From: Eudorina sp. 2006-703-Eu-15
Lineage: Eukaryota > Chlorophyta > Chlorophyceae > Chlamydomonadales > Volvocaceae
DNA length: 64,000 bases
Assembly (NCBI GenBank): GCA_003117195.1
Contig: BDSI01000226.1
Span: 5,001-69,000 of the forward strand
Direction of reading: 5' to 3'
The position numbers and the translations under genes are program-made. Shown piece by piece: positions 10,028 through 20,281 of this stretch. Position 1 is the first letter of the stretch. The number at the start of each line of letters is the position of its first letter. Under the pieces are notes generated by a model that was not told the DNA's origin, made no database searches, and was given only the letters and a program-made list of their open reading frames with translations.

Positions 10028-13022
10028 GCGGACAGCGGGTCCCAGGGAGGGGCCGGGGGAGGCGGGGAGGGGCCGGGGGAGGCGGGGAGGGGCCGCCGGG
10101 TGCGGCACGGCGAACCAGCCAGCGGCGGAGGGTGGCTGGTCAAAGCACACCCAAGCACAACATTGCCTGTGAGCCTGTAGAGGTACACCCCGACGTCCGG
10201 CCCGACGTAAGGCCCGAATGGGGGCCCGACGTATGGCCCGACGCAGGGCCCGAGTGTCAGTACTCGTGGAGGAACTCAATGGCGGTCCCGCCGGCTCATC
10301 CTGCGCCGTCCGGCTGAGCCAAGCCACCGAGGTGACCACCCGTGTCCTATCTATGCGTTACACATGCGGGACAAGTGTCCGCGGAATGTTTGCGGGAGGG
10401 ACGAGGCGGGGAGCGGAGAGAGGGCGACAGGAGGATTACTGACTCCCCAATCGATGACGTGATCCGATGACGTAATGTACTGCGTGTACTGCTAATCGGC
10501 TGGGTCCGCTCGTGTCCTGCCTAGTTCCAGCTTACGCTGGACATCGCAACAAGGTCTGTGAGAGAGAGGGAGAGAGAGAGGGAGAGAGCGAGAGGGAGAG
10601 AGCTATGTCCTTGAGGGTTAATGAAGGAGCGAGGGAAAGGGCATTGGAACAATAATGTAGGGGTACGGCGATAGGTACGGCAGCTGCCCCTGGGACTACG
10701 TTCCTTGCCGCAATGAAAGCATGCCAGCGCGACCTGCGTTCCTTCTGCAATACGCGTTTTAGTGGTCGGCTGGGTTTGCACGAACCCAACCCGAAAGCAA
10801 GCGCAATCTCATTCCTACGACCGATGTTTTTTGGGGGCGGGCGCCGCATGGTGTGGGCCCCGTCCGGTGTCCCCAAGGGGCCGACTGATGCGGTGATACA
10901 AGCACGGCCAGGGCCGAGCAGGAGGCGCCATGCTGGGGAGGCCCCGACGCGTGGCCTTGGGTGCGTGCTGCGGCTCAGCGCTTTGGGCACGTCGCTCGGA
11001 AGCCTGGCGGGGGTCCACGTCACGCCGGTCGAGGGCCGTGGATGCACAACCGGCCGCAGTCGTCATTTTGTCCGCATTCTTCTAGGAGCCCTTAGTGTGG
11101 CATCCGGGTGTGCGTGTGTGTAACGCGTGGGTGGCGCATGCGATGACCTGGAGCCCGTTGAGTCGTCCATGAAGTCCATGATTGTCGCATACCGTATGAA
11201 CACGAGCATGGGGTCTCGGACACTCGGAGCTGTAACCGTCACCACAACGAACAGAACCCCATCGCCCGCGGCGGGCCGGCACCCGAAGAGGTGTCGTACA
11301 TGTAACGGTACCCAAGTCATTCATGTCCATGCGCTGGCCCCGGGCTCCCTTGTGGCCCCACGGACGAGGACCCCAAAGAAATCGCGGCCCCCCAGTGCCG
11401 ATACAACGCCCCCTTTTGTCCTCCGCTGAACATCTCAGCGCCGTGCGGCCCCGCACTCGCCCGTCCGCAATGTAAACCGCGGCAAGCCGCACCGCACACA
11501 GCGCCCCCCTCCTTTATTGCATCCGCAGTCCGATGCACGGGAGTACCTGACATGGCTGCACAGGGAGCGGTGCCTGGCTGTTGTATGTTTAAGGTAAGTC
11601 CGTACGGATGTGGTAGTAAGAACTACCGGTAAAGGGGACTGCTCACATGGCCCAGACGTACAGCTGCGTCCGCGTTGTCCGCCACGGCGAGCCGCACGGC
11701 ACACGGCCCCGGCTCTCCCGCGCGCATACGGCAGTCCCCCGCAAGCTTGCACAGCCGCACACACCCATCCGGATAGGACTGTGCAACGGGACTGTGCCTC
11801 AGGACTGTGCCACAGGGCGCGCCGCTGGCTTTCGGTCGACTGCGGCTAAAGCTCATACCGTACAAAAGACCCGGTCGTACATGCAGTGCACGTAGTGAAC
11901 ACGATTCATCAGCAAGGCGCCTAATGAACGCGAGTCAGTACGGCAGGCCAGCGTGCGGCCGCAGTAGTGTAGGACTTGACCCGGGCGCCTGCCATTGCCA
12001 TACCGTAGGACATGGGGAAGGGGACCCAACGGACCCGCCGAACAACGGCTTCACACGTCGTATGACCCCACCTGAAACACTGAAGAGTGAAGACGAACTA
12101 CGGGTTTTAGGCGGGGCCCTGCGCTGTGTGGGTTCGTCGTTCATTGTGTGTGGGTGCGTGGCGTCGGTCCTGTACTCTGCGCCGTTCACCCAGCACGCCC
12201 AGCACCGCTAGTCATGTGCGCTATTGGTCTGAGATTGTTCATGAAAATTGTAACATAGGCACTTCGCAAGGCTTTGCCTAAGCGGATATTCAGTACTATT
12301 ATAGCCTGCCTGCCCTGGCCTGCCAGAAGGTTGCAAGCAATGTCCTGGCCAACTACATGCGTAGGTCACCGGCCACAGGGCAGTGTACATGGGACGCTCT
12401 CCGGCAGAGTACCGTATGTTTTGATGCACAGTGCGTCGGGCCGAAATACCCTCAGGCATTCAGGCGTTCGAAGTCTCCCGTTTTGCACATCGAAGGGCAT
12501 GCCAGGAAACTGAATAAGCTTCATCGTGAGAGTCGGCAGCGTCGGCAATCTATGTCGGCAGGAGCTGTCGGACGTTGGTCGAACAACCGAAAATACGGCA
12601 TGACGAAAGCGCCCAGCGTGACCTGGTTTGCCGTTATTGTCCACTAGTTGGGTGCATAGGCTTGGATGCTTTGGTCAGTATTCGTGCCACTTTGGCGGTC
12701 TGCCTGCTGTCGGAGCTACTAACACTGCTCGGTTTACACACCGTTGAACCATGCAAATAACTTGAATCAGATTGCTTCTTTCCACAATTTCTAAATGTAT
12801 CAAAATCTTTATGGGTATGGAGGCGGACATGGGGGACCACCACTTCCTCAAGGTAACATATGCCAGAAAGAAAATGGGTTATTTCGAGCTTAATTGCTGG
12901 ACCATGGCTTGCACATGACGCAAACATGAGACCCAGCGACCCACGAACGTCGTGCCAAATTTGTCGTGAACAACAACCTCAACAATATATTGTTTCCCTG
13001 TACCGCTTCTTCCTTGCATGTT
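10028..13022. other. Intergenic spacer and flanking UTRs
   Basis: No gene could be supported. It holds a 12-bp minisatellite (10187-10255), a GA-rich run (about 10556-10605) and unique sequence. A TGTAA at 11119-11123 could be the poly(A) signal of the hydrolase gene, but it would imply a 1.1-kb 3' UTR. Toward 12780-13020 the sequence is more AT- and pyrimidine-rich and probably includes the 5' UTR of the nucleotidyltransferase gene. A possible short upstream exon ends near 12834 before GTAACATATG, but its phase does not match the coding frame. Confidence 0.5.
10187..10255 (+). repeat. 12-bp minisatellite
   Basis: Five to six imperfect copies of a unit close to CCGACGTATGGC, lying about 160 bases after the hydrolase stop codon and so probably in its 3' UTR. 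Confidence 0.8.
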
Positions 13023-13967
13023 ATGCCACGCTTCGCATGGAACGGTGACCAAACGGCCGCAGGTGCCCCACCTACAGGACTGCCCATGAGCTATCAGCCG
13101 GCCGCACCCTATGGCCAGCACGCTCCACCGTTCGGGCAATCAGCGCCCTACGGACAGCTCTCCGCGTACAGCCACGCCTACCCGCAGCAGCAACTGCACG
13201 GCGGGTACCGGCAACCGCCGGGAGCCCCAGGAGCCCCCCACCCTGGCGCCTCGCGGGGGCCCCCGCCGCAGCCCCCCCTGCCGGCCGAGCCGGGCCCCCG
13301 ACGCGACCCGCGCGACTCGGGCCACACCTCTGCTGACAGTGACCGTGCGGAGGACAGACGGCGACGGCCCTTCACCGAGGCCCCGGCGGGGCAGCAGGGC
13401 CCGATGTACGGCGGCAGCGGTGGCGCATACAAGCGGCAGGCCATCGGCGGGCTCGGCGGACCGCACGAGGGCCAGCCGCGAGGCGCTGCTGCTGCTGCTG
13501 CTGCTGCTGCCGGCGAGGACTTCGGTCGGGACGGGGCCCGCGACCGGCACCGCGATGGCAACACGCAATCGGACGCTGCCGCGCCTCGCGCCCGTCAGCG
13601 GTGGGAGCCGCGGGAAGCACCGGAGGCGGGCGTAGCGGGCGGCGGAGCTGGACATGGGCATGGCAGGGGCTGGTCGGGAGGAGGGAACCCAAACGACCCC
13701 TGGCGGGGGAACGGCGGCGGGGTCGGGGAGGTTGGTCGTGGCAGTGGCGCAGCGGATGGCGGGCAGCGGGGGCAGTATCAACCTCAGCCACGGCCGGCTG
13801 GCGGTGGCGGCGGCGGTGGCGGCCCGCCGCTGCCCCAGCACGACCCTACACCCCAACAGCTTCAGCATCCCGCGTATCAGCATCAGCAGCCGCAACAACC
13901 CCAATCCCAGTACCACCACCACCAACAACAACAACAACAACAACAACAGCAACAAGAAAAACAACAA

Positions 13968-13999
<32 letters not shown>

Positions 14000-16900
14000 A
14001 CAACTACGTGACCATAGAGAAGAGCAACAACGGCAGCCACAAAATGACATGGGGCGGAGTGGTGTAGGCAATCTTAGCCAGCAACGCTGGCAGCCACCGT
14101 TGCCACAACAACAGCAACAACAGCAGCAGCAGCAGCATGCCGGCGGCGGCGGTCCGGTGATGGCACCGGCCAGCGGGGCGTCAGGGCCCCCACAAGGCGC
14201 GGCGAATCCCGGTCGGGGGCCGCGGCAGCAGCGCCGGCTGTACGCCGTGCTCAGCCGCAACATCGTCGACATGGTGCAGCAGCTGACGCCCTCGCCAGCA
14301 GAGGTCAGGGAGAAGGAGCAGGTGAGGGATAGGAGGGACCGCCATATGTGCCGTATTTGCCGTACAACACACGCCATGTGCCGCACGGCCGGGCGGATGG
14401 CATCGCGTGTGGCCGTCGGTCAGCGCGAGACGGCGCCCCCGGGGGTAATGTACGACAGCTTGGGGGACCTGTTGACGGACTGCCGCACAGACCGCACCTC
14501 TGCACCCGCCATCGCCAACCGCACCCACCCACCCACCCACCCAGCCACCCACGCCGCGCCCGCATCCCCCCGCCAGGTGCTTCAGCTCGTCCGTCAGGCA
14601 GCCCAGGCGGCGTTCCCCGAGTACAGGGCGTCGCTGCGGGCGGAGCCGTTCGGCAGCTACATGTACGGCACCTGCAGGGAGGGAGGGCCGTGAAAGGGAG
14701 GGGGCACCTGCAGGGAGGGAGGGCCGTGAAAGGGAGGGGGCACCTGCAGGGAGGGAGGGCCGTGAAAGGGAGGGGGCACCTGCAGGGAGGGCGGCGGTTT
14801 TTCCGCCGTGCCGGGGCGTGTCGGTGCCCCGCCGTGTGTGTTTGGCCTGGGCGTGGGCGTGTGTTGAGCGCCGGGGTCCCGAATCGGTAGGGAGTCGACT
14901 TGTCATGTACTCCCCTGTCCCTGGCCCCCTGCCCCCGGGTGGGTCGTGGTGCCGCCGTGCACGCGTTGGCCACCCCTGCGGCCGCTTGCTGCAGGTGCGG
15001 CCTGGGCACCAAGAACTCGGACATCGATGTTGTGCTCGTGGGGTTGGCGGAGCCGTCACCCTTCCTGGGCTTCTACGACAAGGGCGAGCGGCCGCGGGTG
15101 CGGTGCGGTGCGGTGCCGGCCCTGGGGGGATAAATTGAAAGAAATCCAGAAAAACCCCGGGCACACCCAGAAAGCCTGGGGGAAAAGGCGGCGGTCGGGG
15201 ACCGGGGGAGGGCAGCGCAAGTGGGTAGACAGCGCGGCGGCATGGGAAGGGGTTGGGCAACAGGGCGAGGGCGAGGTGGAAAGCGGCAAGGAGCAGCGGG
15301 GGCTGCCTCCTGGGATCCTGGGACACCCTGGGTGCGTGCGGCCTGCGTTCGCTGCGCGGCTCTTAGGCTGGGGCCAACACCTGGCGCCGCCGTGCAATTA
15401 CACGTGACGCGGCCCCCCACAAGCCGGCCGGCCCACGTCCGGCCGCCCACCGGGCCCCCGCCCGGCGACTTGGGGGCCCCCCCCTCTATGAGCTCCTCGC
15501 CGGCCCTCAAAATCATTCCGCCGGGCTGGTTCTGGGCTGCTGTTTCGCTGTAGCCCCCTGTCCGCCACTCCTTCACCCTCACCCTCACCCTCACCTTCAC
15601 CTTCACCCTCACCCTCACCTATCGTCCCCGGGGCTCCCCGCGAATCGCCGCTTCCTGGGCCACCCGCACCCCGCCTCCTCCCAGGTCGCTCATCAACCAT
15701 ACCCCCTCCTCCCCACACCCTCCCCATTCAGCTGAAGGTTTGATTTTTTTATTCTTTGAATCTTTTCCCTTAAACTGAAACCTCCGTCCGCAACCCCACA
15801 TGGGCCCCCCAGATCGCGCGGCTGCTGGACCGCCTGACGCCGCACCTGCGCACCCAGCTGCGGATCTCCAAGCTGGTGCCCATCCGACACGCCCGGGTGC
15901 CCATCCTCAAGATCACGACCTCCGGCGGCGTCTCCGTGGACATCTCCATCGCGGGCTTGAGCGGACCGCAGGCGGCGGCCTTCATCCGCCAGCAGGTGCG
16001 GGCGGGGGGGGCGACCCGCGGGTCGGGGCGGGGGCAGCGTGACGCCGCGGGGCGGCGCGTCCGGGGGGCCACGGAAGGGGGGCGGCGGAGGGGGAGGGCC
16101 GTGCGGGGCGGGGAGGGGAGGCGTCTGCTGCCCCCGGCCGGCCGTGTTTCACTTGAAGTGTGTGCGGGGCTCCTGCTGCCCGGCTGCTGCCCCACGCACC
16201 GGCCATGCGCGCCCATCCCCAACGTCCCCCGGGCTATCCCGCCGTCGCCTCCCGCCCCCGACCAGGTGTCCGCCTTCCCCGCGCTGCGGCCGCTGGTGCT
16301 GGTGCTCAAGAGCTACATGCGCGAACTGGACCTGGGCGAGGTGGTCAAGGGGGGGCTCAGCAGCTACGGCCTCACCTACATGGTCTTGGCGCACCTCATG
16401 GTGGGTGGGTGTCCCATGGGTCGGTGTCGGTGCGGCGGCGGCGGCAGTGGGTTTGGGTGGTGGGGGTATGGGCCGGCAGCGAGGAAGGGGCGGTGTGCAG
16501 GGCTGCGGTGACAAGAAAGGAAGAACACGAACTATACAAAGCGCGACCGGAGTATACCTGCGGCACCGGCGTGTGATGCAGGGGTTGCTGGGATGCCGAA
16601 GCTGGGGGTATCTGAAGGCGGGGCGGCTGATTTCCTTGGTCCCCGATGTGATGAACCGCAGGGAGGGCCCGGAGGGAAGCAGCAGGGCCCAGACCCGAAC
16701 CGGTCCGCACGCGTACTTGCAGGCACACTCTTCGCGCCGCTTGTACGATAGCGCCGGTTGTACGGCAGCCTGACGATACCGCTGTCGCCCCGCGTAGTAC
16801 AAGGAAGGTCTGCCAGTACGCAACATCGCGAGGCGGGGCGAGTGGAAGGGAGGAAGCTCTGAGCCTCCGCCTAAGCGGTGAAACAAACAGCGCGTGAACC

Positions 16901-18869
16901 GCACAACCCGCGGCCAGCCGTACCGAAAACCGCTTCCGACCGAGCACAGAGAAGAGTGCTTACTGGCCTGCAAACACGAAACCGCAGTGAACGGCGCCCC
17001 GAAATGAGGTTGCCATCGACCCGGGCTGGGGGGGAGGGCGGCAACCCCCAGGGCACAGAAGGCAGCACCAGCAAGCGCGCGGGGAGCACAGGAAAGAAAG
17101 ACCTGAACGGCAAGCGATGGGCCTGCATCGCTTCGTGCGGCATGCCGGTGGTGGCATCGAGGAAGGTTGCGGGCCGCAGCCGGCGGATGCACACGACCAG
17201 GTGGGGCGGGAAGGCCGAGGCAGGCCGGGGCGCGCAGAGCGGGCGGGTTGCGCCACCCGAAAGAAGTTGAGCCCGAGGCTGGTGGACGGAGAAGAAAAAC
17301 GGAGGCGGCGCGCGGGGGGCTGCGGTCCACCGGGGGTTGGGGCAGCAGGTGGGTCCTTGGATGGACGCCGCCTGCAGACAGGTGTCTCCCAGCGGCCCAT
17401 CGCGCGGACGGAGACCTCACCCGGCTGGCTGCGGTGTCCCGCAATCCTTGAGGGTCGAGTTCTCCAGTACTAGAACTCTCGTAAAACAGCACAGGAGCGA
17501 GCAGGGCAGTGCAGCGCTGCGCTGCGCACACACCCTCTTCGGGCGCTCGGGGTGACAAGCTTGCCGCCCGGAGTCACGCGCACGGCAGAGACATTCCTAC
17601 CGAATCGCGGCGCCCCCTCACTTGGCCCCAGTGCCCACCTTTCTCACCTGCTCTCCGCGTCCGGCCGGATGGTGCGGTGCGGTGCGGTGCAGGAGGAGCA
17701 GCGCCGCGGCTCCGACACCACCGACCTTGGGGCGCTGCTGCACTCGCTGCTGCGGCGCTACGGCCGCTCGTTCGACGTGGCGACCATGGCCGTGTCGGTG
17801 GGGCACGGCGGGCTGGTGCCGCGCAACGTGCTGTCGTGCGCCAACGCGGGCCACGAGGACCGCATCACCACCATCGACCCCCTCACCGGTGCGCACGCGT
17901 TGGGAACTGTTGGGCACTGCTACGCCCATTGCGTATCACGCACGCCCGGCCGTGCCTGCCTACGAACACGCACCCCGCGGGCGGTTATGGGTGGGCTTCG
18001 CATTAAACACGCCCCGCGCAATGCAGTTTAGCTGGTGAGCTGTATCATGCGCCCTGGTGGTTTGGCCGGGTTTACCGCTACACATACACACACAGTAATT
18101 TTTTCCTCGCAGGTTCTATGGTAAGTATATTGCCACATGGGATCGGGCGGGCGGGCGGGTTGCAATTCTAAACACACAGTAATTGTACACGCATATACGG
18201 GCAAACTATTGGGCGCCACTCGGCCCCTCGCATGTCACCCATGTTCTGCCTGCCTAAGCAACACACACATTGGTTTGAGTCGGGCGGGTCCCTTCTCTAA
18301 ACACACACGCGTATACGGGCGGGTTGCTTTTCTAAACACGCACACACACATACGGTTTTCGGTAATTCGGGCGGGTTTCGGGTATCCTCTGTTTCCATCG
18401 CCACCATCGGCTACCGCGCTGGACTTCACTTCTCGCGGCTCAGTTCTCTTTTACACACACATACACGTATACTCCCAGCTCAGTTTCTTTTTTCGCATCT
18501 GCTCCCATCACCTGTGTCGCTTGTCAAGCTGTGACTCCACGGTTCTCGCGGCTCAGTTTTTTTATACCGTACACATGCCGTACATGCCGTACACACACAC
18601 GCACGCACGCAGGCCGCAACGTGACGGAGGGCACCTTCCGGAGCGGCGAGGTGCTGGAGGCGTTCGCGAGGGCCGACGCGTACCTGGGGGCCTGGGCGGC
18701 GCGGCGGGACGAGGACGTGCCGCCGGACGCGGACATCCTGGCGCCGTTGGTGTCCGCCGTGCCGGATGAGGAGGACGAGGAGTACGTGGAGGAGTACGTG
18801 CCGCGCGCGACGGAGGGCGCACAGCTGGGCAAGCGCGGCCGGTCGCAGGAGTTGCGTCGGGAGCAGTAG
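13023..18869 (+). CDS. Non-canonical poly(A) polymerase / terminal nucleotidyltransferase (Trf4/Cid1 type)
   Basis: Adds untemplated nucleotides to RNA 3' ends. Exons: 13023-14321, 14577-14689, 14995-15097, 15813-15995, 16266-16400, 17693-17888 and 18613-18869, about 761 residues. Residues 1 to about 400 are disordered, Gln/Gly/Pro-rich, with Gln and Asn runs. The nucleotidyltransferase core follows: GSYMYG and LGTKNSDIDVVLVG form the G-S motif and the first two metal-binding Asp, and VSVDISI supplies the third. The PAP-associated central domain includes LVLVLKSYMRELDL, GGLSSYGLTYMVLAHL and LGALLHSLLRRYGRSFD. The C-terminus is acidic then basic. The family includes nuclear TRAMP polymerases, cytoplasmic uridylyltransferases and algal MUT68; the sequence alone does not settle nucleotide preference or location. 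The exon 2 donor (14690) is uncertain because it falls in a tandem repeat within the active-site loop. The first ATG in the frame was taken as the start. Confidence 0.85.
14667..14791 (+). repeat. 36-bp tandem repeat at an exon/intron boundary
   Basis: Three full copies and a partial fourth of a 36-base unit beginning GGCACCTGCAGGGAGGG and containing CCGTGAAAGG. The first copy overlaps the last coding codons of exon 2 of the nucleotidyltransferase, so every copy carries a duplicate of the possible GTGAAA donor. Confidence 0.9.
17975..18360 (-). repeat. Cluster of family-A dispersed repeats
   Basis: At least four tandemly scattered copies of a module close to TCGGGCGGGTCTCTTCTCTA followed by AACACACAC, at about 18050-18100, 18145-18185, 18275-18310 and 18315-18345. 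A related GGGCGGTTATGGGTGGGC form lies at 17978-18015. The reverse-complement form occurs at about 2184, 2361, 19642, 29547, 55325, 56195, 56435 and 56748. All lie in introns or spacers next to CA/TG runs. This cluster fills the sixth intron of the nucleotidyltransferase gene. Confidence 0.75.
18210..18269 (+). repeat. Dispersed 60-bp repeat (partner at 38933-38993)
   Basis: Shares GGGCGCCACYCGGCCCCTCG and a downstream TGTTCTGCCTGC, then ACAACACAC-like sequence, with 38933-38993. It is intronic here and intergenic there. Confidence 0.8.
18420..18570 (-). repeat. Family-B dispersed repeats, two or three copies
   Basis: Contains GACTTCACTTCTCGCGGCTC followed by AGTTCTCTTTTACACAC, a second TCTCGCGGCTCAG at about 18547 and a degenerate GCTCAG between them. 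Further copies lie at about 26800-26830, 28785-28830, 34355-34400, 47415-47450 and 51570-51605, in both orientations and always in introns or spacers beside CA/TG tracts. Confidence 0.75.
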
Positions 18870-20281
18870 CGAGAGCGGTGGCAGCAACTGTAGCAACCAG
18901 CAGCAACAGAAGCAACCAGCAGCAGCAGCAGCAGCAGCAGTCGCAGCGGCGGGGGGCGGTGGAATCAAAAGCGGGCTTGGCTGGAAGCACTGGTTGGAAA
19001 GGGTAGGCTGCTTGGGCGGGTGGCCGTGTGGTGGAGTGGGACGTCGTTGGGAGTGGTTGGGGGTGCTCTTGGGGCGGGTTGGCCCAATGGGCGCTGGATG
19101 TTGAGGGAGAACCGGTGTCTGCAAGCTTTACGAAAGTTGGGCAGCGAAGGCAGCGACGCAGCCGCGGTATCACCGGGGGCGCCATGCAAATGAAACCCTA
19201 GAGTGGGCAGCAGGGAATCCAATCCCAACCAGCAAAGCAGGCGGCTGCATGCCGACTTGCGTTGAGTAGCACCGGATATGGCATGCACGGAGAATTGGAG
19301 ATGGATCGCCCGGTCGGGGCTCAGGGTCCACCTTGTAACGGTTGCAAAAAGGAGGTGCGGTAGGTAGGTAGGCTGCCGACTGGAGCTCAGGATGTGGAGG
19401 AGCGACGGCGGCGCGTCGGGTCCCGGGTCAGCGCCTGGGGACGGATGGATGGATGGATGGATGGATGGGTGCGGCGACGACGGCCCAACTCCGGGTGCTG
19501 GCTGGCCATGTTCGTCATCGGGGGTGGCTGTGAACATTTAATCATCGCACCCTGCCAAGAGTGCGCATGAACGCGGAGACGCAGGCAGAATACTTGGCAG
19601 GACAAGGTCAGGTTACGGTACTTGCTGGGACCAAGTGAGTGCGTGTGTGTTTAGAAAAGAAGCCCACCCGACCGAACCCAGGTGCAGATATACTTACCAC
19701 ATAACCTGCAAGAAAGTACTTACCACATGTAGCTGCGGGTCGGGATACGGGTTCACCTTGTAACGGTTACATTACATGTCGGTGCGTGTGTGTCTAACAA
19801 CGGGCTGCGTCGCTCAGCTGTCTTCCCTGGTGTGGTCCCGGTCAAGCACTGGCGCGGTTTGAGGCTCAAACGTGCGAAAACAGGCAGCCTTCGTTGCGGG
19901 TTGTGGCGGTCGTGGGTGTGCGCCGCGAGTGCCGCAGGCGTGAACGCACGCGGTGACGTACCGCGTGCAAAGGACTGATGCTGCAGCGGTCTGGGGTTGG
20001 ACATCTGCATGATTTAGCTGCATGCGCCCCAGGCATGCGAGTGCAGGTTAGCATCATCATGTGTTTTGCCGTACGGTAGTACCATTACTACTGTCTGAAT
20101 GTGTAACCTCATCATAATCTTGACGCGTTCGGCTGTTTTGATGGATATGGACCAAACAGATCTGCGATGAGTTCTTTCTATGCTTCTTGGTAGGCTCCTG
20201 TTTTGTTGAAAACTTTCATTTGGACATGATCCACAGAACTTTCCCTACCAAACGTTAAACGTTATGGAAACGTAGTTGACA
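18870..20281. other. Intergenic spacer
   Basis: No gene could be supported. After the stop codon there is a CAG-rich 3' UTR stretch (about 18890-18950), then unique sequence, a GGAT run (about 19441-19470), a family-A repeat (19642-19714) and two CACCTTGTAACGGTT words (about 19330 and 19757). The last 250 bases before the COG2 start are more AT-rich, as expected for a promoter and 5' UTR. Confidence 0.55.
19334..19338 (+). terminator. Possible TGTAA poly(A) signal of the nucleotidyltransferase gene
   Basis: TGTAA, the usual volvocine polyadenylation signal, occurs about 465 bases after the stop codon and is the first such word there. It is assigned by position only. Confidence 0.35.
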
